From: DATMER01 sp035536935
GTDB lineage: Bacteria > Acidobacteriota > Thermoanaerobaculia > Multivoradales > UBA5704
Assembly (NCBI GenBank): GCA_035536935.1
Contig: DATLNC010000143.1
Span: 1 to 64,000, forward strand
DNA: 64,000 bases
Direction: 5' to 3'
Under the pieces are notes generated by a model. The model did not search any database and was not told the DNA's origin. It was given only the letters and a program-made list of their open reading frames with translations. A program made the translations under genes and the position numbers. This document shows, in pieces, positions 49,796 to 59,100 of this stretch. How positions within the stretch are numbered: position 1 is the stretch's first letter; each line of letters opens with the position of its first letter.

Positions 49796-49858
49796 ATGAA
49801 TAGCAAGAGCCGCATCATCAGCAATCACAACCAGACACTGGTCCGCAAGGCCGGCTGA
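49796..49858 (+). CDS. Possible 20-residue peptide after the DUF3037 gene
   Basis: The frame MNSKSRIISNHNQTLVRKAG then TGA starts 43 bases after the DUF3037 stop with AAAGGA upstream at good spacing. It is basic and hydrophilic with no signal peptide. It is too short for a firm call and I do not recognise a family. The good ribosome site and the position downstream of a HipA/DUF3037 pair are the only support. Confidence 0.4.
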   Translation: MNSKSRIISNHNQTLVRKAG

Positions 49859-49900
49859 GACTCTTCCTACGGAGGGTTCTGGCGCGTTCAGCTCACGGTA

Positions 49901-52012
49901 TCAGCTTACGGATAGCCACTGCACAGGGCCGGCGATGAGGTTGCCCGCGGCCACGCTCTCGAGAGGGCCCGCGAAGAAATAACCCTGGCCGTATTGACAG
50001 GAAAGGCCGCGCACCCGGGAGACCTGGTCCGCGGTCTCCAACCCCTCTGCCGCGACGCTCATGCCGAGCGTGCGCGCGAGCGTCACGATCGTGCTGACGA
50101 TCTCGGCCCGCTCATCCCGTCCCTGCATGCCGCTGATGAAAGAGCGGTCGATCTTCAAGGTGTCCATCGGCAGCCGGTGCAGATAGCTGAGCGAGGAGTA
50201 GCCGGTCCCGAAGTCGTCGATGTGGAGCTGGATGTTCAGCTCGCGCAGCTCCAGGAGCTTGGCCACGGCTTCGCTGGCATGCTCCATGATCGTGCTCTCC
50301 GTGATCTCCAGGCGCAGGCTGCAGGGCTCGACCCGGGTCTCCTGCAGGATCCACCGCACCCGCTTGACCAGGTCGGCCTGGAGGAACTGCTTGCAGGACA
50401 GGTTCACGCTGATCGAGAGCGGATGGGCGAACGGATAGAGCGACTGCCACTCGCCGAGCTGGCGGCAGGCCTGCTGCAGCACCCACCAGCCCATCGGCAC
50501 GATCAGGCCGGTCTCTTCCGCCACCGGGATGAACTGGTCGGGATGGAGGAGGCCGCGCCGCGGATGGTTCCAGCGCACCAGCGCCTCGAACGCGTCGATC
50601 CGGCCGTTGGCAAGCGAGATGATCGGCTGGTAGAACAGCTCGAACTCGTCGCGCTCGATCGCCCGGCGCAGGTCGTTCTCGAGCGCCAGGACGGCGACCG
50701 CGTTGGCGTGCATCTCGCGGTCGAAGACGGCGTGCCTCGCCTTGCCGGACGCCTTGGCCCGGTACATGGCGGTGTCCGCGTCGCGCAGCACCTCTTCCGG
50801 ATGCTCGTAACCGCCCCGGGAGCTGAGGGTGATCCCCAGGCTGGCACTGGTGAACACCTCGTGGCCGCCGAGGTTGAAGGGGAGCGCCAGCTCGCGGTGG
50901 ATCCGATGCGCCACGCGCGTCGCCTGGGTGGCGCCGGCGACGTCGTCGAGCAGGATCGCGAACTCGTCGCCGCCGAGGCGGGCGACCGTGTCGCCGGGGC
51001 GCAGCAGCAGCTCCAGGCGCTTGGCCAGGGCGACCAGAAGCGCGTCTCCGGCGCTGTGGCCCAGGCTGTCGTTGATGTTCTTGAACCGGTCGAGGTCGAG
51101 GAAGAAGACGGCGAACATGTAATCGGTCCGCCGCCAGGTGTGAGCGATCGCGAGGCCGAGCCTGTCCAGGAAGAGCGCGCGGTTGGGCAGGCCCGTCAGG
51201 GTGTCGTGGAGGGCGTTGTGCTGCAGCCGCTCCTCGGCCGCCTTGCGGGTGGTGATGTCCGACTGCGAGCCCGCCATGCGGTAGGCCTGGCCGGTCCTGT
51301 CCCGCACCGCGATGCCCCGGTTCTGCACCCAGCGGTAGTTGCCGTCCTGCTGCCGGATGCGGTGCTCGCTCTCGAAATGCGGCGTGCGGCCCTCCAGATG
51401 GGCGGCGAGGGCGCCGCGCACAGCCAGGATGTCTTCGGGATGAATCCGGCCGAGCCACTCCTCGGGATCCTCGCGGACCTCCTCGTCATGGAGCCCGAGC
51501 ATGGCCTTCCAGCGCGGTGAAAAGTAGATCTGCCCGGTCGAGAGGCGCCAGTCCCATAGCCCGTCGTTGGCCCCGCGGACCGCCAGGGCGTAGCGCTCCT
51601 CGCTCTCCCGCAGCTCCTCTTCGGCCTGCTTGCGCCCGATGGCATAGCGGATCGAGCGCACCAGGAGATCGCGTTCGACCTGGCGCTTGATCAGGTAGTC
51701 CTGCGCCCCTTCGCGCACCGCCCGGACGGCCAGCTCCTCGTCCTCGATGCCGGTCAGCAGGATGACGGGGACCTTCGGCGCCCGGTCCTGGATGCGGGCC
51801 AGCGAATCGAGCTCGGGGCCGCGGCTGTCCGGCAGCGTCACGTCGAGCAGGATGACCTCGATCTCGTGGCCGGTCTCGAGACAGTCCAGGGCTTTGGCGA
51901 CCCGGTCGACCGTGGTGAGATGGAAGCCGCCTCCGCCCAGGAGCCGGCGCAGTAGCATGGCATCGCCGTGGTTGTCCTCCACGACCAGGACCCGGATTAC
52001 CCTGTCGCTCAT
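49901..52012 (-). CDS. Response regulator-PAS-GGDEF-EAL cyclic-di-GMP protein
   Basis: A 703-residue cytoplasmic protein. The N-terminal receiver domain has phospho-Asp57 in VILLDVTLP. A PAS domain follows (about 130-255: YFSPRWKAMLGL, YRWVQNRG). The GGDEF domain has an intact RLGGDEFAIL active site. The EAL domain has EALVRW and DDFGTGYSSL, so both synthesis and breakdown of c-di-GMP look possible. A TTG at 52036 could add eight residues. A sigma70-like promoter lies just upstream, separating it from the kinase gene before it. Confidence 0.94.
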   Translation of the reverse strand: MSDRVIRVLVVEDNHGDAMLLRRLLGGGGFHLTTVDRVAKALDCLETGHEIEVILLDVTLPDSRGPELDSLARIQDRAPKVPVILLTGIEDEELAVRAVREGAQDYLIKRQVERDLLVRSIRYAIGRKQAEEELRESEERYALAVRGANDGLWDWRLSTGQIYFSPRWKAMLGLHDEEVREDPEEWLGRIHPEDILAVRGALAAHLEGRTPHFESEHRIRQQDGNYRWVQNRGIAVRDRTGQAYRMAGSQSDITTRKAAEERLQHNALHDTLTGLPNRALFLDRLGLAIAHTWRRTDYMFAVFFLDLDRFKNINDSLGHSAGDALLVALAKRLELLLRPGDTVARLGGDEFAILLDDVAGATQATRVAHRIHRELALPFNLGGHEVFTSASLGITLSSRGGYEHPEEVLRDADTAMYRAKASGKARHAVFDREMHANAVAVLALENDLRRAIERDEFELFYQPIISLANGRIDAFEALVRWNHPRRGLLHPDQFIPVAEETGLIVPMGWWVLQQACRQLGEWQSLYPFAHPLSISVNLSCKQFLQADLVKRVRWILQETRVEPCSLRLEITESTIMEHASEAVAKLLELRELNIQLHIDDFGTGYSSLSYLHRLPMDTLKIDRSFISGMQGRDERAEIVSTIVTLARTLGMSVAAEGLETADQVSRVRGLSCQYGQGYFFAGPLESVAAGNLIAGPVQWLSVS

Positions 52013-52058
52013 CCTCGAAGCTCCGGTGGACTGCAATTTATCTCCGAACAGCGGGGGG

Positions 52059-52088
52059 ATTTTACTTTATGTTGCATTGAAAGGTCAA
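52059..52088 (-). promoter_or_regulatory. Sigma70-like promoter for the GGDEF-EAL gene
   Basis: On the minus strand TTGACC (52088-52083), an 18-base spacer, then TAAAAT (52064-52059), about 47 bases before the ATG at 52012. It overlaps the last codons of the upstream kinase gene. Confidence 0.55.
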
Positions 52089-53185
52089 TTTTCCGCGGGA
52101 AAGGTGAAGAAGAACGTCGAGCCCTGCCCTGGTTGCGATTCGACCCAGATGCGCCCGCCGTGCCGCTCCACGATCTTGCGGCAGAGGGCGAGGCCGACGC
52201 CGCTTCCCGGCACTTCCGGACGGAGGCGCGCGAACAGGGCGAAGATCGTCTGCGCGTCCTCGGGGGCCATGCCGACGCCGTTGTCCTGCACGGCGAAGAC
52301 CCATTCCCCGCGCATCCGGGTGGCCGAGAGGTGGACCCGGGGAGGATCGCCGCCGCCGAACTTCAAGGCGTTGCCGAGCAGGTTGCGCAGCAGCTGGACG
52401 ATCTGCCCGGGGTCGGCCTCGATCGCCGGCAGGGAATCATGAGTGATTCGGGCGCCGCTCTCCGCGATCGACGGCCCGAGGTCCGCCAGCGCCCGCTGCA
52501 GCAGATCCGCGCTTTCGACCCGCTGGAACGGCTTGCCCGAGCCATCCAGGCGCGAGAAGGCGAGCAGGCCGTCGATCAGGTCCTGGAGCCGCCGCGCGCC
52601 TTCATGGGCGAATCCGAGGAGCTCGTCGGCCGGGCCGTCGAGCCGGCCCTTGTAGTCCTCGGCCAGGATGCGGGTGTACCGCTCGACCATCCGGACCGGC
52701 TCCTGCAGCTCGTGCGCGGCCATCGCGGCAAGCTGCTGGAAGTCGGAGTCGGCGCTGGAGTGCTTCGGAGGTTCTTCGGCGGGAGGCGTCCGGGAGCGGG
52801 CCTGCTCGAGAGTCCCGAGGACGGCCAGCGACAGGTTGACGAAGCCGCCCGGGCTCTTGAGCAGGAAGTCGTCGGCCCCCAGCTTCGCCGCCCGCACTCC
52901 GAGCTCCTCCCCGCCGCGGTCCGTGAGCAGGATCACCGGCTGGGCCGGCCAGCGCCCCTTGAGGGCATGGAGCACCGCCAGCCCGTCGGCCCAGGACAAT
53001 CGGGGATCGAGGATCACCAGCTCGAAATCGGCTCTGCCGAAGGCCTCGGCGAACGACACGGCGTCGGCGATGTCCTCCAAAATGAGGTGGGGAAGCTCCT
53101 GCCTGAGCACCAACCGTACGAGAGCACGGCTGTCGGGGTCATCGTCGATAAGGAGGATGCGCGGGCCGGTCTCGGGCACGAACAC
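52085..53185 (-). CDS. Hybrid receiver-histidine kinase
   Basis: A 366-residue cytoplasmic protein. The receiver domain has the acidic pocket LLIDDDPD and phospho-Asp60 (VILDPRL). The HisKA domain has His158 in MAAHELQEPV. The ATPase has NLLGNALKFGG, DNGVGM and GVGLALCRKIV. The start GTG at 53185 follows the stop of a 5-codon leader frame by one base; that leader, not the GTG, owns the strong AGGAGG site. It probably forms a pathway with the GGDEF-EAL protein next to it. Confidence 0.92.
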   Translation of the reverse strand: MFVPETGPRILLIDDDPDSRALVRLVLRQELPHLILEDIADAVSFAEAFGRADFELVILDPRLSWADGLAVLHALKGRWPAQPVILLTDRGGEELGVRAAKLGADDFLLKSPGGFVNLSLAVLGTLEQARSRTPPAEEPPKHSSADSDFQQLAAMAAHELQEPVRMVERYTRILAEDYKGRLDGPADELLGFAHEGARRLQDLIDGLLAFSRLDGSGKPFQRVESADLLQRALADLGPSIAESGARITHDSLPAIEADPGQIVQLLRNLLGNALKFGGGDPPRVHLSATRMRGEWVFAVQDNGVGMAPEDAQTIFALFARLRPEVPGSGVGLALCRKIVERHGGRIWVESQPGQGSTFFFTFPAEN

Positions 53186-53186
53186 C

Positions 53187-53204
53187 TCAGCGTTGAGGGA
53201 ACAT
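53187..53204 (-). other. Five-codon leader frame before the hybrid kinase
   Basis: AGGAGG (53216-53211) and a 6-base spacer precede ATG-TTC-CCT-CAA-CGC-TGA, with the kinase GTG one base after the stop. The leader may carry the ribosomes to the GTG by re-initiation, which would link kinase synthesis to leader translation. A sequencing error or another start is possible. Confidence 0.4.
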
Positions 53205-53309
53205 CAGGTACCTCCTGGGACTTCGGACTTCCGGACGCGACCCATTCTATGTGCGGAGCGCGCGGGAATGAAGAAGGAGCGCGGCTATATTTGAATAATT
53301 CTATTCGTC

Positions 53310-53655
53310 GAGAGTCTCGTCGAACGTGACGAGCCTCTCGTTGAGTTTGATGAGAGGCCGAAAAGGTCCGATGAGAAGCCGAAAAGGTCCGACGAGAGGC
53401 TCGAAAGGTTCTGCGAGGCTCTCGAAAGGTCCGACGAGAGGCTCGAAGACCTTATCGAGGCTCGCAAAGACTCTTTTGAGAGGCTCATCGAAGTTATCGA
53501 GAGGCTCGAAAGGTTCCACGAGAGGCTCGAAAGCCCTCTTGAGCCTCTGAAAAGGTTCTACGAGAGGTTCGTTGAGGTCAACGAGAGGCTGGAAAGGTCC
53601 CGCGAGCCTCTCAAAAGGTCTGACGAGAGGCTCGAAAGGTTTCGCGAGAGGCTCA
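53310..53655. repeat. Perfectly phased 21-bp array, 17 units, at the 3' end of the protease gene
   Basis: A 9-bp core GAG(AGG or CCT)CTC starts at 53310, 53331, 53352, 53373, 53394, 53415, 53436, 53457, 53478, 53499, 53520, 53541, 53562, 53583, 53604, 53625 and 53646. That is sixteen steps of exactly 21 bp with no insertion or deletion, although the bases between cores vary. GAGAGGCTC and GAGCCTCTC are reverse complements, so the core occurs in both orientations. The stop codon of the protease gene lies in the last unit. It fills most of 53186-53652; only the 5-codon leader is seen in the rest. Confidence 0.92.
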
Positions 53656-54822
53656 TTGCCGCCCCCGCGCCGGTGGGGCATCGAGCCGGACCTGGACCTC
53701 CTGCTTGCGGCCATCGCGGAGGATGCCTACTCTCACCACGTCGCCGGCCTTCCTCTCCTCCAGGACGAGGAGCAGGTCCCCGGTCGAGGTAACGGGCTTG
53801 CCGTTTACGGACTGGATCACGTCACCCAGGATGACGCGCCGGCCACGGCTCTGCTGCAGCGGCCTCAGGCCCGCCCGGTCCGCTCCGCTGCCGGGCTCCA
53901 CCCTCACGATCACTGCCCCTTGGACCTCGAGCTGACGGTTCCACCCCTCCGGGGCGAGCTCCACTCCGAGCGTCGGACGGTTCACGCGGCCGTAGCGGAT
54001 CAGATCGGGCACCACCCAGCGCACCGAGTGCTCCGGGATCGCGAAGCCGATCCCCGCGTAAGCTCCCGACGGGCTGTAGATCGCCGTGTTCACCCCGATC
54101 AGACGGCCGGCGCTGTCCAGCAGCGGCCCGCCCGAGTTGCCGGGATTGATCGCCGCGTCGGTCTGGACCACGTCGCGGATCGGCGTCCCGGCCACCGACT
54201 GGATCTCCCTCCCCAGCGCGCTCACCACTCCGGTCGTGAGCGTCTGGTCCAGGCCGAAGGGGTTGCCGATGGCGAACACGGCCTGCCCGACCCGCAGGTT
54301 GTCCGAGTTGCCCAGGGGTAGCGGGGGCAGGCGGTTCTGCGGAGCCTTGATCTGCAGGACGGCGAGGTCCTTCTCCGGGGCGTACCCCACCACCTCCGCG
54401 TCCCAGTTCGACTGGTCGGAGAGGGTCACCTGCCAGTTGCTGCCGCCCTCGATGACGTGGAAGTTGGTGACCACGTGCCCCTGCCGGTCCCAGATGAAGC
54501 CCGAGCCGCTGCCCTGGGGAATCTCCTGGACGTTCATGCTGAAGAAGTCGCGCTGGCGCGCCAGGGAGGTCACGTAGACGACCGACGGGGAGGCCCGCTC
54601 GAAGAGCGAGATCGTGGCCCGCTCCTCCTCTGCCAGCTCCGGTCTCGGCACGGGCCGGGCCTGCCCCTGCGCCGCGGGCCGGATCGCCCCATCGGGCGTG
54701 GTTGCGCGCTCGGCCTGGGCCAGCGCCGTCCCCTCTTCCGGGATCCGGGGGCACGAAATCCCCGCCATGAATCCCAACCCCGCGATCGCCGCTGCCAGCA
54801 AGATGCGACTGTACGAGCTCAT
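53653..54822 (-). CDS. degQ: HtrA/DegP-type periplasmic serine protease
   Basis: A 389-residue exported protease. An N-terminal signal or anchor helix covers about 5-24. The trypsin-like domain has catalytic His122 (TNFHVIEG), Asp152 (EKDLAVL) and Ser230 (NPGNSGGPL). One PDZ domain follows (about 290-385: LGVELAPEGWNRQ to VNGKPVTSTGDLL). It degrades misfolded envelope proteins. The ATG at 54822 has GGAGGCG upstream. A longer in-frame start exists but gives a low-complexity Arg/Ser-rich head. DegQ/DegS-type classification is provisional. Confidence 0.92.
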   Translation of the reverse strand: MSSYSRILLAAAIAGLGFMAGISCPRIPEEGTALAQAERATTPDGAIRPAAQGQARPVPRPELAEEERATISLFERASPSVVYVTSLARQRDFFSMNVQEIPQGSGSGFIWDRQGHVVTNFHVIEGGSNWQVTLSDQSNWDAEVVGYAPEKDLAVLQIKAPQNRLPPLPLGNSDNLRVGQAVFAIGNPFGLDQTLTTGVVSALGREIQSVAGTPIRDVVQTDAAINPGNSGGPLLDSAGRLIGVNTAIYSPSGAYAGIGFAIPEHSVRWVVPDLIRYGRVNRPTLGVELAPEGWNRQLEVQGAVIVRVEPGSGADRAGLRPLQQSRGRRVILGDVIQSVNGKPVTSTGDLLLVLEERKAGDVVRVGILRDGRKQEVQVRLDAPPARGRQ

Positions 54823-54919
54823 CCTTCTCGCCTCCTCACGAAATGGCAAACGCCCCGAAGGGGCTGCCGCCTTCCCAAGTTTACACAGGGGGTCGGGTAG
54901 ATTTGACGCCAGCAAGGGC

Positions 54920-55261
54920 TCAGTGAGCGACCAGCTCGCGAGGCGCCTCGACCGGAGGAGCCCAGGTGGCGAGCGCCTGCGACCGGATCTCCTCGATCTT
55001 CCGGTTCGCCTTCTCCGACTCCTCCCGCGCGGCCTGGACGTCACCGTAGAGCCAGAGCAGCAACGCGTAGCGGAACGACGAGAGCGCCTGCATCCAGAGC
55101 CGCTCCAGGTCCGCGCCCTGGCCCTCGAAAGCGCCGAGCGGGAGGGCGTTGATCGACAGGAGCAGCTCGTCGCACCGGGTCTTGCTGACCTTCCGGCGCT
55201 TCATGTCTTGGGTGGCCTCGATCAGGGGCAGAACCAGGGCGAGAGCATGCGAGGAGTTCAT
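54920..55261 (-). CDS. Small helical protein of unknown function
   Basis: A 113-residue soluble protein that is mostly helical (LVLPLIEATQDMKRRKVSK, MQALSSFRYALLLWLYGDVQAA, KANRKIEEIRSQALATW). No signal or membrane segment. The start at 55261 has GGGAGG but very close to the ATG, so another start is possible. It is divergent from the ACIII operon and shares its regulatory region. No family recognised. Confidence 0.55.
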   Translation of the reverse strand: MNSSHALALVLPLIEATQDMKRRKVSKTRCDELLLSINALPLGAFEGQGADLERLWMQALSSFRYALLLWLYGDVQAAREESEKANRKIEEIRSQALATWAPPVEAPRELVAH

Positions 55262-55318
55262 ATCCTCCCTGACAGCAAGGGTTGTGCCTGGGGAGAGGGG
55301 ATCAGATTGGTCCCCCGC

Positions 55319-55347
55319 TTGCACGGCTTCCGCCGTTTGGGTAGGAT
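55319..55347 (+). promoter_or_regulatory. Sigma70-like promoter for the ACIII operon
   Basis: TTGCAC (55319-55324), a 17-base spacer, then TAGGAT (55342-55347), about 95 bases before actA. A CRP/FNR-type palindrome covers the expected start site. Confidence 0.6.
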
Positions 55348-55352
55348 CGCGC

Positions 55353-55370
55353 TTGTGACGACTTTCACAA
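55353..55370. promoter_or_regulatory. CRP/FNR-family operator upstream of actA
   Basis: TTGTGA-N6-TCACAA is a perfect inverted repeat matching the CRP consensus TGTGA-N6-TCACA. It lies 5 bases after the -10 hexamer and 71 bases before the actA ATG, so binding would be expected to block or redirect transcription at that promoter; activation from an unseen second promoter downstream is also possible. The region is divergent with the small gene at 54920-55261. Confidence 0.65.
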
Positions 55371-55441
55371 AGTCCCCCGCAACCCAGGATGGAGTCATGA
55401 CGAAGCCGGAGCCGGGTGGCTGAGGGAGAGGCTCTTCTAAA

Positions 55442-56164
55442 ATGCAGATCTTCCATCGCAGCACGAACACCCTCGCCAAGGTGAGCATCTTCGGGGCGGT
55501 CTTCTTCATCGCCTTTTTCGCGTGGATCTTCTCCACGCTCCTGCGCTCCTCCTACGTCACCGGCCAGGGGATCGTCCTCAAGCAGCCGGTGCCGTTCAGC
55601 CACGACCACCACGTGGCCGGCCTCGGCATCGACTGCCGGTACTGCCATACGGCCGTGGAGGTGTCGAGCTCCGCCGGCATGCCCTCGACCGAGACCTGCA
55701 TGAACTGCCACCGTCAGATCTGGACCAATGCCGACCTGCTGGAGCCGGTGCGGTCGAGCTTCGCCAACAACACCCCCATCGTCTGGCAGCGGGTGCACGA
55801 CCTGCCCGACTTCGTCTACTTCAACCACAGCGTCCACGTGGCCAAGGGGATCGGCTGCGAGACCTGCCACGGCGAGGTGGACAGGATGCCCCTGATGTTC
55901 CAGCAGGCCTCTCTCCATATGGAGTGGTGCCTGGAATGCCACCGCGACCCCGGCAAGTACGTGCGGCCCCGCGAGGAGGTCTTCAACCTCAACTGGGAGC
56001 CGACGGACGCGGAGAGCTACAAAAGGTACATGCAGCCGCTGCCGGCCAGGGCCTCGGAACCGGAGTGGAAGCCATCCAAGGCGGACGTGCAGGCCCTCCA
56101 GGCCCATCTGGTCAAGGAATACAAGATCCAATCTCTCACCAGTTGCTCGACGTGCCACCGCTAG
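55442..56164 (+). CDS. actA: Alternative complex III subunit A, pentaheme cytochrome c
   Basis: A 240-residue protein with one N-terminal membrane helix (about 12-35) and five CxxCH heme c sites: CRYCH, CMNCH, CETCH, CLECH and CSTCH, plus conserved His residues in FSHDHHVAG that serve as distal ligands. ActA carries electrons out of the complex to soluble cytochrome or an oxidase. It is the first gene of the act operon. The start ATG at 55442 is preceded by GAGGGAGAGG. Family and gene order are clear. Confidence 0.96.
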   Translation: MQIFHRSTNTLAKVSIFGAVFFIAFFAWIFSTLLRSSYVTGQGIVLKQPVPFSHDHHVAGLGIDCRYCHTAVEVSSSAGMPSTETCMNCHRQIWTNADLLEPVRSSFANNTPIVWQRVHDLPDFVYFNHSVHVAKGIGCETCHGEVDRMPLMFQQASLHMEWCLECHRDPGKYVRPREEVFNLNWEPTDAESYKRYMQPLPARASEPEWKPSKADVQALQAHLVKEYKIQSLTSCSTCHR

Positions 56165-56175
56165 GGCACGGAAGG

Positions 56176-59100
56176 ATGGAGAGCGTGAACGACAGCAAAG
56201 GCAAGTGTGGCGCGGAGGCTTCCGCGCAGCCGCAGCCGGTCCGGCTGGACCTGGCCGAGGTGCGCGAGAAGCTGCGCCGGCAACGCGGCCCGGAGGTCTG
56301 GCGGAGCCTCGAGGAGCTGGCCGAGACGCCGGAGTTCGAGGAGCTCCTCCACCGCGAGTTCCCGCGCCAGGCTTCCGAGTTGCTTCTGGATGGAGGATCA
56401 GATGGCGTATCGCGGCGAGGCTTCATGCAGCTCGCCGGCGCCTCTCTCGCTCTCGCCGGATTGACCGGCTGCACCAAGCAGCCGCCCGAGGGGATCGTCC
56501 CGTACGTCAAGCAGCCGGAGTACATCGTCCCGGGGCGGCCGCTCTTCTTCGCCACCACCCTTCTGCACAGCGGCTACGCGCACGGCGTGCTCGCCGAGAG
56601 CCACATGGGGCGGCCGACCAAGATCGAGGGCAACCCGGACCATCCGGCGAGCCTCGGCGCCACCGACGTGTTCGCCCAGGCCGCGGTCCTGACCCTGTAC
56701 GACCCGGAGCGCTCGCAGTCGGTCCTCCACAACGGGCGCATCTCCACCTGGGGCGCCTTCGTGGCCGACCTCGGCAACCGGCTGCGCGCCCTGCAGGGGC
56801 TCGGCGGCGAAGGGGTCCGCATCCTCACCGGGACCGTGACCTCCCCGACGCTCGCAGCCCAGATGCAGGACCTCCTGACGCGCTTCCCCCGTGCCCGGTG
56901 GCATCAGTGGGAGGCCGCGGGCGGACATCACGGCCGTGCCGCCGCGGCCCGCGCCTTCGGCCAGCCGCTGGAGACCCGCTACGACTTCTCCGCGGCGCGC
57001 GTGGTGCTGGCGATCGACTCGGACGTCCTCACCCAGGGGCCCGGCAATGTCCGCTACCAGCGCGACTTCGCCCGCACCCGCCGGGTGCGCAAGGGAAACC
57101 TCCAGATGAGCCGGCTCTACGCGGTCGAGAGCATCCCGACCAACACCGGCACCCTCGCGGACCACCGCCTCCCCCTGCCCGCGGCCGAGATCGAGGCGTT
57201 CACCCTCGCCCTGGCGCAAGCGGTTGGAGCTGCAGGCCCGGCGGGAACCGCCGGTGTGGGGGATGTATTGACCGATGCCCGCGCGCGGAAGTTCGTGCAG
57301 GCGATCGCCCAGGACCTGCGCGCCAACGCCGGGGCCTCGATCGTGGCGGCCGACGAGTACTCCTCGCCCGCGGTGCAGGTGCTGGTCCATGGGATCAACC
57401 AGGCGCTCGGCAACGTCGGGCGGACGGTGTTCCAGACCGCTCCGGTGGAAGCCGCTCCAATCGACCAGGTGGCCTCGATGCGCCAGCTCGTGGCCGACAT
57501 GAACGCCGGCCGCGTCGAGCTGCTCCTGATGCTCGGCGGGGTCAACCCGGTCTACACGGCTCCGGTGGACCTCAACTTCGCGCAGGCGCTTCAGAAAGTC
57601 CCGCTGCGCGCCCATCACGGCCTTTACGAGAACGAGACCTCCGAGTATTGCCAGTGGCACATCCCGGCCGCCCACGAGCTCGAGAGCTGGGGAGACGCCC
57701 GCTCCTTCGACGGCACGGTCAGCCTGATGCAGCCTCTGATCGAGCCGCTCTACGACGGCAAGACCGGGCAGGAGGTCATCGCCGCCGCCTTCGCGAGCCG
57801 CGCCGACGCCACCAGCTTCGAGCTGGTGCAGGAGCATTGGAAGAGTTTCTTGGTCGGCAACTTCGAGGAGGCCTGGCGCAAGGTCGTGCACGACGGGATC
57901 GTTCCCGCCACCCAGCTCCCGCCGGCCGGCGCCTCGGTCAACGGCGGCGCGGTCCAGCAGGCGGCAGCCGAGATCGCGGCCTCTCTGCAGCGGGCTCGCT
58001 CCGAGGCCGGCTCCAACAAAGTGACCCTGAAGCTGCGTCCCGATCCCACTGTCTGGGACGGCAGCCTGGCGCAGAACGTCTGGCTCCAGGAGCTGCCCAA
58101 GCCGCTCTCCAAGCTGACCTGGGACAACGCGCTGATGATCGGCCCGGCCACGTCCGAGCGCCTGAACGTGAGCCACGAGGAGACGGCCGAAATCTCGTGG
58201 AACGGCCGCAAGGTCCAGGCCGCGGTCTGGGTGCTCCCGGGCATTGCCGAGGGCACCGCCACGCTGACCCTCGGCTACGGCCGGCGGCGGGCGGGCCGTG
58301 CCACCGGGCTCGGCTTCAACGCCTACGAGCTGCGCACCTCGCAGAATTTGTGGACCCTTCCCGGGGCCGAGATCCGCGGCCTGGGCGGGCGCTTCGACTT
58401 CGCCTGCACCCAGAACCATCATGTGCTGCCCAGCGGCAAGCGGCAGCCCGGGATGGGACCCGACGGGGAGATCCCGCTCGCGGGCAAGGAGGCCGAGCGC
58501 CGCCACCTGGTGATGACCGGCACGCTGGAGGAATTCCGCCGCGATCCGGACTTCGTCCAGCACGAGCGCGAGGCGCCGGAAGTGGACGAGACGCTCTATC
58601 CGCGCTGGAAGTACGACGGGCACGCCTGGGGCATGGCGATCGACCTCAACGTCTGCACCGGTTGCAGCTCCTGCGTCATCGCCTGCCAGGCGGAGAACAA
58701 CATCCCGGTGGTGGGCAAGGAGCAGGTGATGCGCGGGCGGGAGATGCACTGGATCCGGGTGGACCGCTACTACGCCGGCAACATGGACGATCCGCGCATC
58801 CACAACCAGCCGGTGCCCTGCATGCACTGCGAGTACGCCCCCTGCGAGGTGGTCTGCCCGGTGGCGGCCACGGCGCACAGCGACGAGGGGCTGAACGACA
58901 TGGTCTACAACCGTTGCGTGGGCACGCGCTACTGCTCGAACAACTGCCCCTACAAGGTACGGCGGTTCAACTTCCTGCGCTACAGCGACAAGGAGACGCC
59001 GGTGCTCGCGCTGCTCCAGAACCCGGACGTGACCGTGCGCATGCGCGGCGTCATGGAGAAGTGCACCTACTGCGTGCAGCGCATCGAGCAGGCCAAGATC

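Noticed and set aside
53301..53714. Open frames on both strands across the 21-bp array, with heptad-like protein repeats (EPLVGPF pattern)
   Set aside because: A 21-bp period without stop codons automatically gives repeating 7-residue frames on both strands. No ribosome site or signal peptide is present and the array overlaps the stop of the protease gene, so I treat it as DNA repeat, not a gene.
53653..55044. Longer start for the DegQ-type protease at 55044
   Set aside because: The extra N-terminal residues are Arg/Ser/Pro-rich and would hide the signal peptide; the ATG at 54822 has a good ribosome site.
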